This document shows, one piece after another, positions 48,632 through 57,378 of a stretch of 64,000 nt of DNA (positions are counted from its first letter, which is position 1; each line of letters opens with the position of its first letter). Origin of the DNA: Streptomyces parvus (GTDB lineage Bacteria > Actinomycetota > Actinomycetes > Streptomycetales > Streptomycetaceae); assembly GCF_014648875.1 (NCBI RefSeq), contig NZ_BMRY01000003.1:310001-374000 (forward strand), in the 5' to 3' direction. The position numbers and the translations under genes were made by a program. The notes under the pieces are model-generated. The model did no database searches, was not told the origin of the DNA, and saw nothing but the letters and a program-made list of their open reading frames with translations.

Positions 48632-50284
48632 GTGCTGAGCACCATGCAGGACGTACCGCTGACTGTCACCCGCATCCTGCACCACGGGATGACGATTCAC
48701 GGGAAGTCGCAGGTCACGACCTGGACCGGCGAACCCGAGCCGCACCGCCGTACCTTCGCCGAGATCGGCACCCGCGCCACCCGGCTGGCCAACGCTCTCC
48801 GCGACGAGCTGGGCATCGACGGCGACCAGCGGGTCGCCACGCTCATGTGGAACAACGCGGAGCATGTCGAGGCCTACCTCGCCATCCCCTCCATGGGCGC
48901 CGTGCTCCACACCCTCAACCTCCGGCTTCCGCCCGAGCAGCTCGCCTGGATCGTCAACCACGCGGACGACAAGGTGGTGATCGTCAACGGTTCGCTGCTG
49001 CCGCTCCTCGTGCCGCTGCTGCCTCACCTGCCGAGCATCGAGCACGTCGTCGTGGCCGGTCCCGGCGACCGCTCCGCCCTCGCCGGTATCACGCCCCGCG
49101 TGCACGAGTACGAGGAGCTGATCGCGGGCCGCTCCACCACGTTCGACTGGCCCGAGCTGGACGAACGCCAGGCCGCGGCCATGTGTTACACCTCCGGCAC
49201 CACGGGCGACCCCAAGGGCGTCGTCTACTCGCACCGGTCGATCTACCTGCACTCGATGCAGGTCAACATGACCGAGTCGATGGGACTGACCGACAAGGAC
49301 ACCACCCTGGTCGTCGTGCCCCAGTTCCATGTGAACGCCTGGGGTCTGCCGCACGCCACGTTCATGAGCGGCGTCAACATGCTCATGCCGGACCGCTTCC
49401 TCCAGCCCGCCCCCCTCGCCGACATGATCGAGCGCGAGCGCCCGACGCACGCGGCGGCGGTCCCCACCATCTGGCAGGGCCTGCTCGCGGAGGTCACGGC
49501 CAACCCGCGCGACCTCACCTCCATGGCCAACGTGACCATCGGCGGCGCGGCCTGCCCGCCCTCGCTGATGGAGGCGTACGACAAGCTCGGCGTCCGGCTC
49601 TGCCACGCCTGGGGCATGACGGAGACCTCGCCGCTGGGCACCATGGCCCACCCGCCCGCCGGGCTGAGCGACGAGGAACAGTGGCCCTACCGGGTCACCC
49701 AGGGCCGCTTCCCCGCCGGAGTCGAGGCGCGGCTGGTCGGCCCCGGCGGCGAACACCTCCCGTGGGACGGCGAGTCGGCCGGTGAGCTGGAGGTCCGGGG
49801 CCCCTGGATCGCCGCCGCCTACTACGGCGGGTCCGACGGTGAGCACCTGCGCCCCGAGGACAAGTTCAGCGAGGACGGCTGGCTGAAGACCGGTGACGTC
49901 GGCGTGATCAGCGCCGATGGCTTCCTCACCCTCACCGACCGTGCCAAGGACGTCATCAAGTCGGGCGGCGAATGGATCTCCAGCGTCGAGCTGGAGAACG
50001 CGCTGATGGCCCACCCGGACGTGGCGGAGGCGGCCGTCGTCGCCGTGCCGGACGAGAAGTGGGGCGAGCGGCCGCTCGCGACCGTCGTCCTCAAGGAGGG
50101 CGCCGCGGGTGTCGACTACGAGGCGCTGAAGGCGTTCCTCGCCGAGTCGGGCATCGCCAAGTGGCAGCTGCCGGAGCGCTGGTCGGTGATTCCCGCCGTG
50201 CCGAAGACGAGCGTGGGCAAGTTCGACAAGAAGGTGATCCGCAAGCAGTACGCGGAGGGCGAGCTGGACGTCACCCAGCTCTGA
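48632..50284 (+). CDS. Long-chain fatty-acid-CoA ligase (AMP-binding)
   Basis: 550-aa adenylate-forming enzyme. The P-loop motif is [18 protein letters not shown] (residues about 180-197). Further motifs are [64 protein letters not shown] and the C-terminal lysine in [11 protein letters not shown]. It activates fatty or similar acids to CoA thioesters in the cytoplasm and may feed the igr-like pathway upstream, though the substrate cannot be read. GTG 48632 has GGGAGG 5 nt ahead; the frame continues open upstream without homology. Confidence 0.94.
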   Translation: MLSTMQDVPLTVTRILHHGMTIHGKSQVTTWTGEPEPHRRTFAEIGTRATRLANALRDELGIDGDQRVATLMWNNAEHVEAYLAIPSMGAVLHTLNLRLPPEQLAWIVNHADDKVVIVNGSLLPLLVPLLPHLPSIEHVVVAGPGDRSALAGITPRVHEYEELIAGRSTTFDWPELDERQAAAMCYTSGTTGDPKGVVYSHRSIYLHSMQVNMTESMGLTDKDTTLVVVPQFHVNAWGLPHATFMSGVNMLMPDRFLQPAPLADMIERERPTHAAAVPTIWQGLLAEVTANPRDLTSMANVTIGGAACPPSLMEAYDKLGVRLCHAWGMTETSPLGTMAHPPAGLSDEEQWPYRVTQGRFPAGVEARLVGPGGEHLPWDGESAGELEVRGPWIAAAYYGGSDGEHLRPEDKFSEDGWLKTGDVGVISADGFLTLTDRAKDVIKSGGEWISSVELENALMAHPDVAEAAVVAVPDEKWGERPLATVVLKEGAAGVDYEALKAFLAESGIAKWQLPERWSVIPAVPKTSVGKFDKKVIRKQYAEGELDVTQL

Positions 50285-50311
50285 GCCTCCGGCTTCGCCT
50301 CTGGTGTCACG

Positions 50312-50325
50312 GTTTCACGTGAAAC
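50312..50325. promoter_or_regulatory. parS: parS centromere site (perfect)
   Basis: GTTTCACGTGAAAC, the exact 14-bp Streptomyces ParB target. It lies between convergent genes and directly abuts a terminator hairpin. In S. coelicolor most parS copies cluster around oriC, so this places the window in the origin region (inference). Confidence 0.93.
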
Positions 50326-50369
50326 AGGGCGGGGGCGGTACGGGATTCCCGTACCGCCCCCGCCCTGTT
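50323..50369. terminator. Bidirectional terminator next to parS
   Basis: Perfect 22-bp inverted repeat (50323-50344 and 50348-50369) with a 3-nt loop, between the convergent ligase and pseudokinase genes. It shares three bases with parS. Confidence 0.9.
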
Positions 50370-50386
50370 CTGCTGTACGCCGGTGC

Positions 50387-53300
50387 TCAGTTGGTGCCGA
50401 TCTTCGCCAGCAGGTCGACGATCCGCGACTGCACCTCGTCGCTGGTCGACCGTTCCGCCAGGAAGAGGACGGTCTCGCCCGATCCGAGCCGAGGCAGCTC
50501 CGCGGGGTCCATGCCGGCCGAGGTGTAGACGACCAGCGGGGTGCGGTTGAGCTGCCCGTTGGCCCGCAGCCAGTCGACGATCCCGGCGCGCCGGCGGCGT
50601 ACCTGCATCAGGTCCATCACCACGAGGTTCGGCCGCATCCGGCCCGCCAGGTCGACGGCCTCGCTGTCCGTCGCGGCGCGCGCCACCTGCATGCCGCGCC
50701 GCTCCAGGGTCTGCGTCAGCGCCACCGCGATCTCCTCGTGCTCCTCGATCAGGAGCACCCGCGAGGGATGCTGCTCGCTGTCGCGCGGGGCCAGCGCCTT
50801 GAGGAGGACAGCCGGGTCCGCGCCGTACGCCGCTTCCCGGGTGGCCTGCCCGAGACCGGCGGTGACCAGCACCGGGACCTCGGCCGCGACGGCCGCCTGG
50901 CGCAGCGACTGCAACGCGGTACGGGTGATGGGACCGGTCAGCGGGTCGACGAAGAGCGCGGCGGGGAACGCGGCGATCTGGGCGTCGACCTCCTCGCGGG
51001 AGTTGACGATCACGGGTCGGTAGCCCCGGTCGCTGAGCGCCTGCTGGGTCGGTACGTCGGGGGCGGGCCAGACCAGCAGCCGACGCGGGTTGTCCAGCGG
51101 CTCGGGCGGCATCTCGTCGTCGACCGGGTGCGGGTGCGGCCGGTTGGCGACCTCGACCGCGCCCCCGGGCCCGTCCAGCGGCTCGGGACCCTCGGCGCCC
51201 TCGTCGGGCGCCCCTATGGCGTACGCACGCCCCTCCGCGACCGGCGGCGCGAGCAACTGCCCCTCGCCGTAGGCGGCGCCGGGCCCGCCGACCGTGTGAC
51301 CCGGCTGGCCCGGCTGGGCGAGCTGGCCCGGCTGGGCGTGCTCGTGTGCCGGGCCGTGGGACGCGGGCGGGGCCGAGGACTGGTTCTGCTGGGCCCCGGG
51401 CGGCGGTGTGGGCGCGTTCGTCGTCCCGGCAGCGGGCGTCGGAGTCGGGCCCGTCGGCTGCGCGGCTGCCCGGCGGTCCTGCTGGGGCGCTGCCTGCTGG
51501 CTGTCGGGGGTCCGGGCCGGGGTGCGGTCGCCCTCCGGCGGAGCGGCGAGCTTCCGACGCCGGCCGGCCCCGCCGAGACTCTGGTGCGGCTGGTTCTGCT
51601 GATGCGCGAGGTGCTGGGCGAACGGCACGCCCTGGCCCAGCGTGCGCACGCTGAAGGCCCTCCCCTGCGTCGAGTCGGGGTTGGTGCCCTCCGGCATCGG
51701 CTCCTCGGCGGGCAACGGCTGCCGCCGCGAGTCCGGGGCGGGAACGCCGGGGTCCCCGTCGGCCGGGTGCGCCCCGGGAGCGGTGACGGCGGCGACGCCG
51801 GTGGTGTGCCCGGTCTGCCCGGTGTCGCCCCAGGAGCCGGGAGTCTCCGGGCCCTGACCCGCTGCCGGCCCGAGGCCGTTCCCGGAGGTATCCGTCCCGG
51901 GAATGCCCTGCCCGGGGATGTCCTGCCCGGTGGCCGCGTCCGTCTGCTGGAGGTTGTGCGGCGGGGCGACGGGGTGCGCCTGCGGAGGGGTGTGGCCGGC
52001 CTCCGGTGCGGTACGCGCGTGATGGGCGCTCGCGTCGTCGCCGGGGCCCACCGGGGCGTCGGGGACCGCGGGCGCCCGGTCCGCGTCGGCGGGCGGCAGG
52101 GCGAAGGCGGTCCGCGGACCGGCGTCCGCCGCCATGCGCTCCTGGGCGGCGGCCAGCGCGCGCCGGGCCCGCCGGCCACCCGGCCGCTGGGCCGGGTCGG
52201 GGTGTCCGTCGGCGCCGCCGCTGCCGCCGGTGCCGGACGCCAGGGCGGGGAGGGCGGCGGGCTCGTCCTCGCGCCGGGCTCGCCGCCCGGTGGGCGGCAC
52301 GGGCTGCTGCGGGTCCACCGGGACGCCCTGGGGCGGCACGGTCGGCCCGAGCTGCGGACGACCGCCGCCCTGGGCGTTCTCGGCCGCGGTGACGACCGAT
52401 CCCTCAGAGGGGGCGGCGGAGGCCCCGGACGGGGCGGAGGTCAGGGCCAGGGCCTGGCGCTGCGGTTGCGGCGGCTGCTGCTCCCGCACGACGGCGTTCC
52501 CGGTGTCCCCCGCGCCCCCGGGAACGGTGTCCAGGGCCGCCTCGGCGGGGCTGGGACGGCCGCGCCGCCGCCCGGAACCCTCGCCCTGCTGGGCCGGGAT
52601 GAGCTCGGGGGCCTGCTGCTCCTCGGACGCGGCCGGTCCACGGCGAGCACGGCGCCGCCCGGTCGGCTCGGCGACGGGCCTCTCGTCGGCGGCGGGCGGA
52701 GTGGCTTCGGCCGCTGTGCCGTCACCCGCGCTCTCCGGCGTACCGACCGGGCTGTCCAGGAACGCGTCGGTGGAGGACCTGCGCGCCCGGCGCCGACCGC
52801 CGCTGGTGACGCCCGGCGCTCCGACGCCTTCCGGCGACGACGAGGACATCGGGGCGGCGGGCTCCGGCGCCAGGCCGTTCGTGTCCGGCTCCGGGGGCAC
52901 GATCGTGCCTGCCGCCGCGCCGATGGGCACGTCGAGGACGTACGCGCTGCCGCTCATGCCCGGCATCTCGTGCGTCTGGAGGACCCCGCCGTGGGCCTGG
53001 ACGATGCCCCGGACGATCGGCTCGTGCACCGGGTCGCCCCCGGCGAACGGTCCGCGCACCTCGATGCGTACGACGTCACCGCGCTGGGCGGCGGCCACGA
53101 CCACGGTGGAGTCGACGTAGCCGCCCCCGGGGACGGCCCGGGTCTTGCCGGTCGAGTCGACACCGCAGACGTCCGCGACGAGATGGGCGATGGCGGTCGC
53201 GAGCCGGGGCGCGTCGACCTCGGCCTCGATCGGCGGGGCGTGCACGGCGAACTGGGCGCGCCCGGGGCCGATCAGCTCGACCGCCCCGTCGATGCCGCCC

Positions 53301-54559
53301 TTCACGATCCCCTCGATCAGGGCGGGGGCCTTGTGCAGCCCCTCCACCCCCGCGTCGAGGCGCTGGTAGCCCAGGACGTTGTCGACGAGCGTGGTCATCC
53401 GGGCGTACCCGGCGGCGAGGTGGTGCAGGATCTGGTTGGCCTCGGGCCACAGCTGACCGGCCGGGTCGGAGGCGAGCGCGGACAGCTCGCCGCGCAGCTC
53501 CTCCAGGGGCCCGCGCAGCGAACCGCCGAGGACGGCGGTGAGCTGGGCGTGCTGGGCGCCCAGGGAGGCGAGCAGCTCGGCCTGTCCCTCGATCTCGGCG
53601 GCGTACCGCTCGCTGCGGTCGGCGAGCTCGGCGGCGTGCGCCTCCTTCAGCGCCTCCAGTTCCTTGGCGTGCGCTTCCCTGAGCGCGGTGACCTCGGCGG
53701 AGTGGCTCGTCGTCAGCTCGGCGACGACGTTCTTGTGCTGGGCGGACAGCTCCTCGTACGGCCGTCGGTCGGTGAACGTCATCACCGCGCCGACGAGCTG
53801 GTCCCCGTCGCGTACCGGCGCGGTCGTCAGGTCCACCGGCACCCGGTCGCCGCTCTTGGACCAGAGCACCTGCCCGCGCACCCGGTGCTTGCGCCCGGAC
53901 TTGAGGGTGTCGGCGAGCGGGGAGTCCTCGTACGGGAACGGCTCGCCCTCCGCCCGCGAGTGCAGGATCAGCGGGTGCAGCTCCTGGCCGCCGAGGTCGC
54001 TGGCGCGGAAGCCGAGGATCTGTGCGGCGGCGGGGTTGACGAGGACGACGCGCCCGTCGGTGTCCGTACCGACGACGCCTTCGGACGCGGCCCGCAGGAT
54101 CATCTCGGTCTGCCGCTGCGAACGGGCCAGCTCGGCCTCGGTGTCGACGGTGCCGGAGAGATCCCGTACGACGATCATGAGGAGCTCGTCGCCGGTGTAG
54201 CTGGAGTGGATGTCGTTGTACGCGGCCTGTCCGCTGTCCAGGCTCGCGCTGGTGACCTCGACCGGATACTCGTGGCCGTCGGTGCGCCGCGCGGTCATCC
54301 GCGTGGGCTTGGTCCTGCCCTGCTCGTCCGCAGCCTCGGGCCGTCGCATCGACCCCGGGATCAGCTTGGAGTCGAACTCCGGCAGCAGATCGAGCAGTCC
54401 GCGACCGACGAGCGCGGTGCCCGGGGTCTCGAACATCTCGAGGGCGATGGCGTTGGCGTTGACGACCGTGCCATTGCAATTGACGAGCAGAAGCCCGTCA
54501 GGAAGGGCATCGAGTATGGCTGCGAGGCGAGCAGTGCCTCGGGATGGCCTGCTGCTCAC
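50387..54559 (-). CDS. Multidomain PAS - pseudo-histidine-kinase - double receiver protein
   Basis: 1390-aa regulator. Two PAS domains (about 8-125 and 150-270; ILDALPDGLLLVNCNGTVVNANA, ASEGVVGTDTDGRVVLVNPAAA) are followed by a Glu/Ala-rich coiled coil (275-340). A DHp-like segment has no SHELRTPL histidine box (LGGSLRGPLEELRGELSALA) and the GHKL-like domain has no N box (LATAIAHLVADVCG). About 600 disordered residues rich in Pro, Gly, Gln and RRAR units follow, then two receiver-like domains (about 1150-1250 and 1267-1390). The last keeps Asp in LVVMDLMQ but lacks the conserved Lys (FLAERS). Probably a scaffold or ligand-sensing switch rather than a kinase. Confidence 0.85.
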   Translation of the reverse strand: MSSRPSRGTARLAAILDALPDGLLLVNCNGTVVNANAIALEMFETPGTALVGRGLLDLLPEFDSKLIPGSMRRPEAADEQGRTKPTRMTARRTDGHEYPVEVTSASLDSGQAAYNDIHSSYTGDELLMIVVRDLSGTVDTEAELARSQRQTEMILRAASEGVVGTDTDGRVVLVNPAAAQILGFRASDLGGQELHPLILHSRAEGEPFPYEDSPLADTLKSGRKHRVRGQVLWSKSGDRVPVDLTTAPVRDGDQLVGAVMTFTDRRPYEELSAQHKNVVAELTTSHSAEVTALREAHAKELEALKEAHAAELADRSERYAAEIEGQAELLASLGAQHAQLTAVLGGSLRGPLEELRGELSALASDPAGQLWPEANQILHHLAAGYARMTTLVDNVLGYQRLDAGVEGLHKAPALIEGIVKGGIDGAVELIGPGRAQFAVHAPPIEAEVDAPRLATAIAHLVADVCGVDSTGKTRAVPGGGYVDSTVVVAAAQRGDVVRIEVRGPFAGGDPVHEPIVRGIVQAHGGVLQTHEMPGMSGSAYVLDVPIGAAAGTIVPPEPDTNGLAPEPAAPMSSSSPEGVGAPGVTSGGRRRARRSSTDAFLDSPVGTPESAGDGTAAEATPPAADERPVAEPTGRRRARRGPAASEEQQAPELIPAQQGEGSGRRRGRPSPAEAALDTVPGGAGDTGNAVVREQQPPQPQRQALALTSAPSGASAAPSEGSVVTAAENAQGGGRPQLGPTVPPQGVPVDPQQPVPPTGRRARREDEPAALPALASGTGGSGGADGHPDPAQRPGGRRARRALAAAQERMAADAGPRTAFALPPADADRAPAVPDAPVGPGDDASAHHARTAPEAGHTPPQAHPVAPPHNLQQTDAATGQDIPGQGIPGTDTSGNGLGPAAGQGPETPGSWGDTGQTGHTTGVAAVTAPGAHPADGDPGVPAPDSRRQPLPAEEPMPEGTNPDSTQGRAFSVRTLGQGVPFAQHLAHQQNQPHQSLGGAGRRRKLAAPPEGDRTPARTPDSQQAAPQQDRRAAAQPTGPTPTPAAGTTNAPTPPPGAQQNQSSAPPASHGPAHEHAQPGQLAQPGQPGHTVGGPGAAYGEGQLLAPPVAEGRAYAIGAPDEGAEGPEPLDGPGGAVEVANRPHPHPVDDEMPPEPLDNPRRLLVWPAPDVPTQQALSDRGYRPVIVNSREEVDAQIAAFPAALFVDPLTGPITRTALQSLRQAAVAAEVPVLVTAGLGQATREAAYGADPAVLLKALAPRDSEQHPSRVLLIEEHEEIAVALTQTLERRGMQVARAATDSEAVDLAGRMRPNLVVMDLMQVRRRRAGIVDWLRANGQLNRTPLVVYTSAGMDPAELPRLGSGETVLFLAERSTSDEVQSRIVDLLAKIGTN

Positions 54560-54921
54560 GACGACGCTTCCTCCCTGATTACCGCACCTTGCCGACAGCG
54601 GGCCCCATCTTGCCCCTCGGGCCGCAGACTGTCACTGGAGGAGTCTAAGGCCAGGGGAGGCCCCTGGGGCGGCGGATGAGGGGGAGCTCTCACCAAGGTT
54701 CTGTGCGCGCGGTGTACGCCAGGGGCCCATGCCGTGAGCGTCCGCACACCCTGTGACGTGCGCGGACGCGGGCGCGACGGTGCTTCCCGGGCCCCGGGAA
54801 GGCCCCCGCTCCTCTTCGCCGTTGCGAACGTCTTTACGCCGACGCCGAGGGGCCGGCCGGCGAGGGGCCGCCCGAGGAGGGGGCGGCCGGCGAGGCGCTG
54901 ACCGGGTATCGGGCCAACGGG

Positions 54922-55497
54922 CTACCGGACGTCCGGAAGCACCGGCACGAGGCTGTTCCAGCGCGCGATCTCGCAGCCGTCGCGGCGGCTGGCGGTGGTG
55001 TCCACGGCCCTGCCCTCCCAGGCGCCGACGATGCGCGCGGTGGCGTCGCCGCCGTGGATCATCGTGCACATCGTGCCCTCGGGGGTCTCCCGGAACAGCT
55101 CCTGCCGCCCGGCCCGGGTGGCCCCGGCCTCCGCCAGCCGGTCACAGGCGGCCTGCCCCTCCGGGTGGGTGCCCCCGGTGGGCCCGCACTCCAGCTCGAA
55201 CGTGCCGTCGGCCCCGGGCACCCCGGTGTTCTCCACGCTCACGGTGAGCCGCGTCCGCGCCTCGTCGGCCTCACCGGCCCCCGTCCCCTCTCCGCCGTCC
55301 AGGAACCCGGGCAGCGGAAGCGGCATGGGCAGCGGGCCGAGGGCGGGCCGGGCGGCGGCGAACGGTCCGGAGGTGGGCACGGCGGCGGGCACCGGTCCGG
55401 TCGACGCGGGCCCGGAGGCGGTGGCGGTGGCGGCCGGCACGGCGGTGGCGAGGACGGCGAGCGGGACGACGGCGGTGAGGGCGAGACGGCGCAGCAT
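54922..55497 (-). CDS. Secreted subtilisin inhibitor (SSI) family protein
   Basis: 191-aa exported serine-protease inhibitor. Signal peptide at residues 1-27. A Pro/Ala/Gly-rich linker of about 50 residues, unusually long, precedes the SSI domain: ELECGPTGGTHPEGQAACDRL, GTMCTMIHGGDATARIVGAWEG and DGCEIARWNSLVPVLPDV. Cys positions form the two SSI disulphides. By alignment to SSI (MCPM-VY) the P1 residue is the Met of CTM, so subtilisin-like proteases are the expected target. ATG 55497 follows GGAG. Confidence 0.93.
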   Translation of the reverse strand: MLRRLALTAVVPLAVLATAVPAATATASGPASTGPVPAAVPTSGPFAAARPALGPLPMPLPLPGFLDGGEGTGAGEADEARTRLTVSVENTGVPGADGTFELECGPTGGTHPEGQAACDRLAEAGATRAGRQELFRETPEGTMCTMIHGGDATARIVGAWEGRAVDTTASRRDGCEIARWNSLVPVLPDVR

Positions 55498-55798
55498 GCG
55501 AAAGCTCCAGGATCTCTGCGGCGGGGCCGGCCACGGGCGACGGTCACGGACGGAACGCGGACCCGCCCCGGTGCCCCGCCGGCGGACGACGAACGGGCGA
55601 CGACGACTGGACGACGGACGGAGACCTTCGGGCCCCCACCCCTCTCTAACGCGCACCGCGCCCGGACGTTGCGCCACCACGCCGAACTGCTTTGCCCTGG
55701 CCCCCGGAGGCCTAGTAACGTGGTCGGCGATTGGTGGCACGACGCTCGGCTGTGTCATCATCTGCACGCACCACTCGCGTCCGCGCGAGGAGTGTGGA

Positions 55799-55889
55799 GG
55801 AGGCGTCGCCTAGTCCGGTCTATGGCGCCGCACTGCTAATGCGGTTTGGGGTTTACCCCCCATCGAGGGTTCAAATCCCTCCGCCTCCG
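55799..55889 (+). tRNA. tRNA-Ser (anticodon GCT)
   Basis: 91-nt gene. Acceptor arms GGAGGCG (55799-55805) and CGCCTCC (55882-55888), discriminator G, anticodon loop CTGCTAA with GCT, long variable arm, T arm GAGGGTTCAAATCCCTC. CCA is not encoded. Confidence 0.97.
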
Positions 55890-55896
55890 CTCCATC

Positions 55897-55929
55897 CCGA
55901 AGCCCCGTGCCCTTGGCGCGGGGCTTCGG
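55897..55929 (+). terminator. Terminator of tRNA-Ser(GCT)
   Basis: 11-bp perfect inverted repeat (55897-55907, 55919-55929) with an 11-nt loop, 7 bp after the tRNA. Confidence 0.75.
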
Positions 55930-56094
55930 TCGTTCTCGGGGCGCGGGGGTCCGCGGAGGGGGTGCCGGGGCGGGGTGCCGGAGGTCGTTTCCCCAGCTCA
56001 GCGATGGTGCGGCTAATGGATTTCGCGTCACGGCGCAGGTCATGTAATGTTGTTCTCGCAACGCCGACCGGGAAGAAAAAGCCCGGAACGCCAA

Positions 56095-56167
56095 GCACTC
56101 GTAGCTTAACGGATAGAGCATCTGACTACGGATCAGAAGGTTGCAGGTTCGAATCCTGCCGAGTGCA
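56095..56167 (+). tRNA. tRNA-Arg (anticodon ACG)
   Basis: 73-nt gene. Acceptor arms GCACTCG (56095-56101) and CGAGTGC (56160-56166), discriminator A, anticodon loop CTACGGA with ACG, T arm GCAGGTTCGAATCCTGC. CCA is not encoded (the end reads ACAG). Confidence 0.97.
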
Positions 56168-56173
56168 CAGCAG

Positions 56174-56207
56174 GCCAGAGGCCCCGGAGAAATCCGGGGC
56201 CTCTGGC
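56174..56207 (+). terminator. Terminator of tRNA-Arg with GAAA tetraloop
   Basis: 15-bp perfect stem (56174-56188, 56193-56207) closed by GAAA, 6 bp past the tRNA. Confidence 0.85.
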
Positions 56208-56680
56208 GTTTCAGGGGTGGGCGGCAGCGAAGGACGGGTACCCCGTCAGCCCTGGCCCGCGCCGGAGGCGCGTCGGGGCGACGCTTGCCGCTCTCGACGG
56301 CTCGTCGGCCCGTGGCAGAAATCGGTAGAGGTACGCCGAGGGCGACATCGCTGCCGCGACGGTTCTCAAGATTGTTCGTGGGTGTGCGCGGCCGGTGCAG
56401 ACAGGTCTCCTCTTGGCCATCAACAAGGCCTGATCGTCGGTTGGGCAACGGATTGGCTACCGGGCCACCCCCGGACAGAGTCAGGGATGCAGCTGCACTT
56501 CAGAGCTGGACACCTCGCCGCCGGCCACGCGGCACCGACCCTAACTGTCCCCACTGACACTGACACGCGAGCCGATGCCTCGGCTTTCGGCGCACGTTCG
56601 GTTCCGAGCTCGTGGATAGGGTGACCGCTCATATCGCGCCGCCGGTTGCCCGGGAGGCGCGAGCGGACGGGAGGGGACGG
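56208..56680. other. Intergenic region with decayed tRNA fragment
   Basis: 473 bp without a credible gene. It contains the tRNA-Ser-like fragment at 56336-56377 and must hold the promoter of the lipoprotein gene, for which GGGAGGGGA at about 56666 is the ribosome-binding site. Open frames here, including a long minus-strand one crossing both tRNAs, are artefacts. Confidence 0.5.
56336..56377 (-). pseudogene. Diverged fragment of tRNA-Ser(TGA), second att-like relic
   Basis: Read on the minus strand, TCTTGAGAACCGTCGCGGCA continues to AGCGATGTC and matches the AICE att core (TCTTGAAAACCGTCGTGGCA...) at 26 of 28 positions; similarity fades over about 42 nt. It covers the tRNA anticodon loop and variable arm only and would be the scar of an older integration or rearrangement. 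Confidence 0.65.
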
Positions 56681-57310
56681 ATGAGGTTCAGGGGTGGGGC
56701 GGCGGCGGGGCTTACCGCCGTGGTGCTGGTGGCTCTGGTGGGGTGTGGGGCGCGGGCGGGCGGCAAGGCTGAGGATGCGGCGGATGCCGGGTCCGTGGTG
56801 GCTGACGTGCGGGACTCGTCAGCCGCGTTGCAGGGACGGTGGTGGAGCTGGGCCGCTTCGGAGCCCGATGGGACCAACCCTGTCGTTGACAGGGACGGGA
56901 GCCAGTGTGGACGTAATCAGCCGGGCGACGTCTGGTTTCTGGCCGGTACCTTCGGCGGTCAGGTCAAGCGCGACTGCCGCATTCCCCACGGGTGGCCGAT
57001 CGCCCTGCCCGTGATCAACTCCTTCGGGGACCGCGAGCGTTGCGCGGACTTCATGGGTGATGCCCGCGGGACCGTCGTGCTCGACGGCGAGCCGGTGGAA
57101 CCGGAAGTCCACGAAGGCGACACCATTGTGGTCGAGGGTGCTCCGGGCAATCCGGTCACCGGGGAGGAAGGGACCTTCACCGCTACCGGGTGTGGCCTCT
57201 GGGTGGAGATACCGCCCCTGGCTCCCGGAAGGCATTCGCTGGCGATTCGTGGACAGTCGGGTGACTTCTCCGTGGGCGTGGACTACGCGTTGACGGTCGC
57301 CGCCCCGTAG
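56681..57310 (+). CDS. Lipoprotein of unknown function
   Basis: 209-aa protein with lipobox LVGC (Cys near residue 22; MRFRGGAAAGLTAVVLVALVGC). The exported domain contains LQGRWWSWAASEPDGTNPVVDRDGSQCGRNQPGDVWFLAGTFGG and ends with a beta-rich APGRHSLAIRGQSGDFSVGVDYALTV. Four Cys (SQCG, RDCR, ERCAD, TGCGLW) could pair. Similar proteins are widespread in Streptomyces, with no known role. ATG 56681 follows GGGAGGGGA; the reading frame is open upstream to 56612. Confidence 0.8.
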   Translation: MRFRGGAAAGLTAVVLVALVGCGARAGGKAEDAADAGSVVADVRDSSAALQGRWWSWAASEPDGTNPVVDRDGSQCGRNQPGDVWFLAGTFGGQVKRDCRIPHGWPIALPVINSFGDRERCADFMGDARGTVVLDGEPVEPEVHEGDTIVVEGAPGNPVTGEEGTFTATGCGLWVEIPPLAPGRHSLAIRGQSGDFSVGVDYALTVAAP

Positions 57311-57327
57311 AACGTCCGGGCCGGGCA

Positions 57328-57365
57328 GGGCGGGATCCTCGGGGGGGAGTCCGAGGGGCCCGCCC
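57328..57365. terminator. Terminator between convergent genes
   Basis: Interrupted stem: GGGCGGG/CCCGCCC (57328-57334, 57359-57365) and CCTCGG/CCGAGG (57337-57342, 57351-57356), between the lipoprotein and oxidoreductase genes. Confidence 0.65.
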
Positions 57366-57378
57366 GGGCCGGCGGGTC

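Noticed and set aside
50738..54679. Very long plus-strand open frame (1313 codons) opposite the pseudokinase gene
   Set aside because: It is antisense to a gene with clear PAS and receiver domains. Its translation is Arg/Gly/Val-rich without any motif, a common shadow at this GC content.
55810..56448. Minus-strand open frame of 212 codons over the tRNA-Ser(GCT) and tRNA-Arg genes
   Set aside because: Its sequence is the translation of tRNA genes and terminators. Such tRNA-derived frames are annotation artefacts.
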